64,000 nucleotides of DNA from an uncultured Monoglobus sp. (GTDB lineage: Bacteria > Bacillota > Clostridia > Monoglobales > Monoglobaceae), in contig CANRBF010000003.1 in the NCBI GenBank assembly GCA_947628795.1, positions 174,458-238,457 on the forward strand. Direction: 5' to 3'. Below the pieces are notes generated by a model that was given only the letters and a program-made list of their open reading frames with translations, searched no databases and was not told the origin of the DNA. Below, piece by piece: positions 61,643-64,000 of the stretch; position 1 is the first letter of the stretch; each line of letters opens with the position of its first letter. The translations under genes and the position numbers were made by a program.

Positions 61643-63487
61643 ATGTGTGGAATTACAGGCTTTATGAACTTCGGCAAACGCGTCAGCGAGGATGATCTCA
61701 AAATACTCCGCGCTATGGGCGAGACCCTGAACCGCCGCGGCCCCGACGCCAAAGGCGAGTATCATTCGGAGTTTGCCGCGCTCTGCCACAGGCGGCTGTC
61801 TGTCGTGGATATTGAGGGCGGAGCGCAGCCGATGGTCAAGACTATGCGCGGCGGCGTTTTCGCGATATGCTACAACGGCGAGATCTACAACACCGAAGAG
61901 CTGAGGCGTGAACTTGCCGCCTCGGGATACGAGTTTGACGGACACTCGGACACCGAAGTGCTGCTGACCTCGTATATACAGTGGGGCGAAGAATGTGTTA
62001 AGAAGCTGAACGGAATATTCGCGTTCACTATCTACGACAGCGCAAAGGAGCAATTGTTTTTCGCCCGCGACGGCGGAGGCGTCAAGCCATACTTTTATTC
62101 GACCGTCGGCGGCGGATTTATGTTCGCATCCGAGATAAAAGCTCTCCTTGAACATCCTGCGGTGTCACGCGATGTGGATAAGTTCGGAGTGGCGGAGCTG
62201 TTTTTGATTGGGCCCGGCAAGACCCCCGGCCGGACCGCCTTCCGCGACGTGCTGGAGCTGAAGCCCGGATTCTGCGGCACCTTTTCACGGGAGGGGCTTA
62301 ATATATACCCTTATTTCGCGATCAGAGCGCAGGAGCATACCGACAGTTTAAACGACACGATATACACTCTGCGCACCCTGATCTGCGATTCGATAAAGCG
62401 ACAGCTTGTGTCCGATGTGCCCCTCTGCACGTTTTTGTCGGGCGGGCTTGATTCCAGCATAATCTCTTATGTCGCGGCCAAAGAATTCGGGGAGAGCGAC
62501 AGAGGAAAACTCACGACCTACTCCGTGGACTATGAGGACAACGACAAATATTTTAAAAAGTCGTTCTACCAGCCCAACAGCGACGGATACTACATAAACC
62601 TTATGCGGGAGTTTATAGGCTCAGACCATAAGAATGTGGTGCTTGATAACGACGACGTGGGCGACGCGCTTTTAGACTCGGTTCTTGCGCGCGACCTGCC
62701 CGGCATGGCAGACGTGGAATCCTCACTGCTGCTTTTTTGCCGCGAGGTCAAAAAAACGCACACCGTCGTGCTGTCGGGCGAGTGCGCGGATGAGATATTC
62801 GGAGGATATCCGTGGTTCACAAACAAAGAAATGCTGGCAAAAGCCGACTTTCCGTGGAGCGGCAACACCAAGATCAAGGCGGGACTGGTGCGTGACGACA
62901 TTTTGACGCTCGACCCCGAGGAATACGTGTACGAGCGCTACAGGCAGACGATAACCGAGGCGCCCAAAACCGGCCTCGAGACCCCGGGAGACGCCCGAAT
63001 AAAAGAGATAACCATGCTGAATTACAAATGGTTTATGCAGACGCTGCTCTCAAGAAAGGACCACTCGTCGATGTACAGCGGTCTTGAAGTGCGAGTTCCG
63101 TTCTGCGACACCCGCATACTTCAATACGCCTATAATATCCCATGGGAAATGAAGGGTTTGGCGGGAAGAGAAAAGGGCCTGCTGCGCAAAGCGTTTGAGG
63201 GGATCCTGCCCGATGAGATAGTGAGCCGCAAAAAAAGCCCCTATCCCAAGAGCCACAATCCGGTATACACCAAAAATGTCGAAAATAAAGTGCTGGATAT
63301 TTTGAGCGACAAAGGATCGCCGATATTTGAGATCGTGAAATATAACAAGCTGAAAGAGCTGATCGACACAAAGGCCGTCATGTTCACCAAGCCCTGGTAC
63401 GGCCAGCTTATGAACTACCCGCAGATATTGGCCTATATGTATATGATAAACGAATGGCTGAAAACATACGCGGTCAACATAGTGTGA
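61643..63487 (+). CDS. asnB: Asparagine synthetase (glutamine-hydrolysing)
   Basis: 614 residues. N-terminal Ntn glutaminase with Cys2 as nucleophile after Met removal (MCGITGFMNF), RRGPDAKGEY, CYNGEIYN and GHSDTEVLL; C-terminal synthetase with PP-loop SGGLDSS at 266-272 and GECADEIFGGYPW. It makes asparagine from aspartate, ATP and glutamine. The usual ARDR-G-KPLYY strand is ARDGGGVKPYFY here (141-152). GAGGTG lies before the ATG; a strong two-way terminator follows. Confidence 0.95.
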   Translation: MCGITGFMNFGKRVSEDDLKILRAMGETLNRRGPDAKGEYHSEFAALCHRRLSVVDIEGGAQPMVKTMRGGVFAICYNGEIYNTEELRRELAASGYEFDGHSDTEVLLTSYIQWGEECVKKLNGIFAFTIYDSAKEQLFFARDGGGVKPYFYSTVGGGFMFASEIKALLEHPAVSRDVDKFGVAELFLIGPGKTPGRTAFRDVLELKPGFCGTFSREGLNIYPYFAIRAQEHTDSLNDTIYTLRTLICDSIKRQLVSDVPLCTFLSGGLDSSIISYVAAKEFGESDRGKLTTYSVDYEDNDKYFKKSFYQPNSDGYYINLMREFIGSDHKNVVLDNDDVGDALLDSVLARDLPGMADVESSLLLFCREVKKTHTVVLSGECADEIFGGYPWFTNKEMLAKADFPWSGNTKIKAGLVRDDILTLDPEEYVYERYRQTITEAPKTGLETPGDARIKEITMLNYKWFMQTLLSRKDHSSMYSGLEVRVPFCDTRILQYAYNIPWEMKGLAGREKGLLRKAFEGILPDEIVSRKKSPYPKSHNPVYTKNVENKVLDILSDKGSPIFEIVKYNKLKELIDTKAVMFTKPWYGQLMNYPQILAYMYMINEWLKTYAVNIV

Positions 63488-63504
63488 TAGGGAATAGGCC
63501 TCGC

Positions 63505-63541
63505 AAAAATCCGCTCCCGATTTGTTCGGGAGCGGATTTTT
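63505..63541. terminator. Strong bidirectional terminator after asnB
   Basis: AAAATCCGCTCCCGA and its complement form a 14- to 15-bp stem around TTTGT with A and T runs at either end, between convergent genes. Confidence 0.88.
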
Positions 63542-63550
63542 GATTCTGAT

Positions 63551-64000
63551 TTATTCAACCGCGCACGGCGCGCACAAAGGTGAAATATTGTCGCGGCTGT
63601 TCCAAATGAACACCTTGGTTTCGCCGCTCGCGGGCCTTGTGTATTCAAGCGTCTGACTTCCGCTCTTATCGGCATCATCAATGGTCACCGCTGTTATCGC
63701 ATCATTCTCATAGGTTGCGATAACTATAATCGCGTCGCCGTCTCCGGCCGTGTAATCAACCTTAACTCCGCCGTCGGTAAACGCAGCGGCCGTTATCTCG
63801 TACGAATTCGGCTGCGGACTATCGCTCGGCAGCGGTTCCTCGCTCGCGGGTGTGTCGCCGGGGCTTGGTTTCGGTTCTTCGCTTGCGGTCGGCTCACCGG
63901 GAGTCGGTTTCGGTTCCTCGCTCGCGGTCGGCTCACCGGGAGTCGGTTTCGGTTCCTCGCTCGCGGTCGGCTCACCGGGAGTCGGTTTCGGTTCCTCGCT
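63551..64000 (-). CDS. Surface protein, C-terminal part (cut by window edge)
   Basis: The last 149 codons of a larger gene running off the right edge, ending at TAA 63553-63551. It starts (in the window) with 13-residue repeats of the SEEPKPTPGEPTA type, then a folded tail of about 85 residues (SYEITAAAFTDGGVKVDY ... GSQTLEYTRPASGETKVFIW ... ISPLCAPCAVE). The end resembles the C-terminal module of the 23-29 kb giant (KLMVWNGLSEMTPM) and other Clostridial wall proteins. Upstream domains are not visible, so the activity is unknown. No sortase signal is present. Confidence 0.8.
   Translation of the reverse strand, partial: SEEPKPTPGEPTASEEPKPTPGEPTASEEPKPTPGEPTASEEPKPSPGDTPASEEPLPSDSPQPNSYEITAAAFTDGGVKVDYTAGDGDAIIVIATYENDAITAVTIDDADKSGSQTLEYTRPASGETKVFIWNSRDNISPLCAPCAVE
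63838..64000 (-). repeat. 39-bp tandem repeat of the Pro-rich linker
   Basis: At least three near-identical 39-base units (13 residues each) plus a diverged one; the array continues past the window edge. Confidence 0.85.

Overview
This window is chromosomal DNA of moderate-to-high GC from a Gram-positive, spore-lineage type Firmicute, most likely an anaerobic member of the Clostridia. The signs are an IspH-ribosomal protein S1 fusion, the TIGR03960/TIGR03936 radical-SAM pair, MntP, DUF3006, DUF6062, YitT and Mini-RNase III genes, S-layer-homology (SLH) surface proteins, a BspA-type leucine-rich surface giant, strong GGAGG ribosome binding sites, and many TTGACA-N17-TATAAT type promoters. I saw no rRNA, tRNA, CRISPR array, prophage or transposase. 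Most of the window is dense core-genome operons; the accessory flavour comes from the secreted and surface proteins.

Layout. 1-2 kb: 5' part of citrate synthase and a GltD-like flavoprotein. 2-10 kb (minus strand): one long unit secA-prfB-prfA-tsaC/phosphatase-rimI-tsaD, joining protein export, translation termination and t6A tRNA modification; prfB carries a programmed +1 frameshift whose stop codon is UAA. 10-13.8 kb: a lipoprotein, an orphan histidine-kinase-like ATPase, an SLH-anchored GH5 glucanase and a deoxyinosine glycosylase. 13.9-17.5 kb (plus): the TIGR03960/TIGR03936 pair and phosphofructokinase. 17.6-20.8 kb (minus): a secreted SLH-metallo-beta-lactamase (ComEC-like) protein, DUF3006, an HD hydrolase and TtcA. 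20.9-22.9 kb (plus): mntP, DUF6062, NAD(P)HX epimerase. 23-29 kb: one 2003-residue surface protein. 29-32 kb: cysS-mrnC-yitT. 32-34 kb: an OmpR-type two-component pair. 34-38 kb: macro-domain protein and an ECF sigma/anti-sigma pair. 38-40 kb: holA and an NlpC/P60 hydrolase. 40.6-46.8 kb (plus): yicC-remA-gmk-rpoZ-coaBC-priA-def. 47-61.5 kb (minus): murD and a DUF486 membrane protein; a probable long unit glmM-ychF-zinc ribbon-CobK-like-cmk-plsC-ispH/rpsA; and proS-cdaA-ybbR-COG2509. 61.6-63.5 kb: asparagine synthetase. The right edge cuts a repeat-rich surface protein.

How the genes fit together. Several neighbourhoods are the classical Firmicute ones: prfA-tsaC (with a phosphatase fused on), cdaA-ybbR-glmM (c-di-AMP and cell-wall precursor supply), remA-gmk-rpoZ-coaBC-priA-def, and cmk-plsC-ispH-rpsA. 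Cell-envelope functions recur: SLH proteins, NlpC/P60 hydrolase, the LRR giant, sigma/anti-sigma and the two-component system.

The best leads for new biology are: the UAA version of the RF2 frameshift; a TsaC-arginine-phosphatase-like fusion; a CobK-like protein in the cmk operon; a surface-anchored ComEC-type hydrolase; a terminator-like hairpin in the NlpC/P60 leader; an anti-sigma factor with unusual extensions; and a family of dispersed TAGCGA-type repeats that begin exactly at stop codons. No clearly new multi-gene system is obvious, and all functional statements are sequence-reading inferences. Start sites were moved from the longest possible ORF wherever a ribosome binding site decided the matter.
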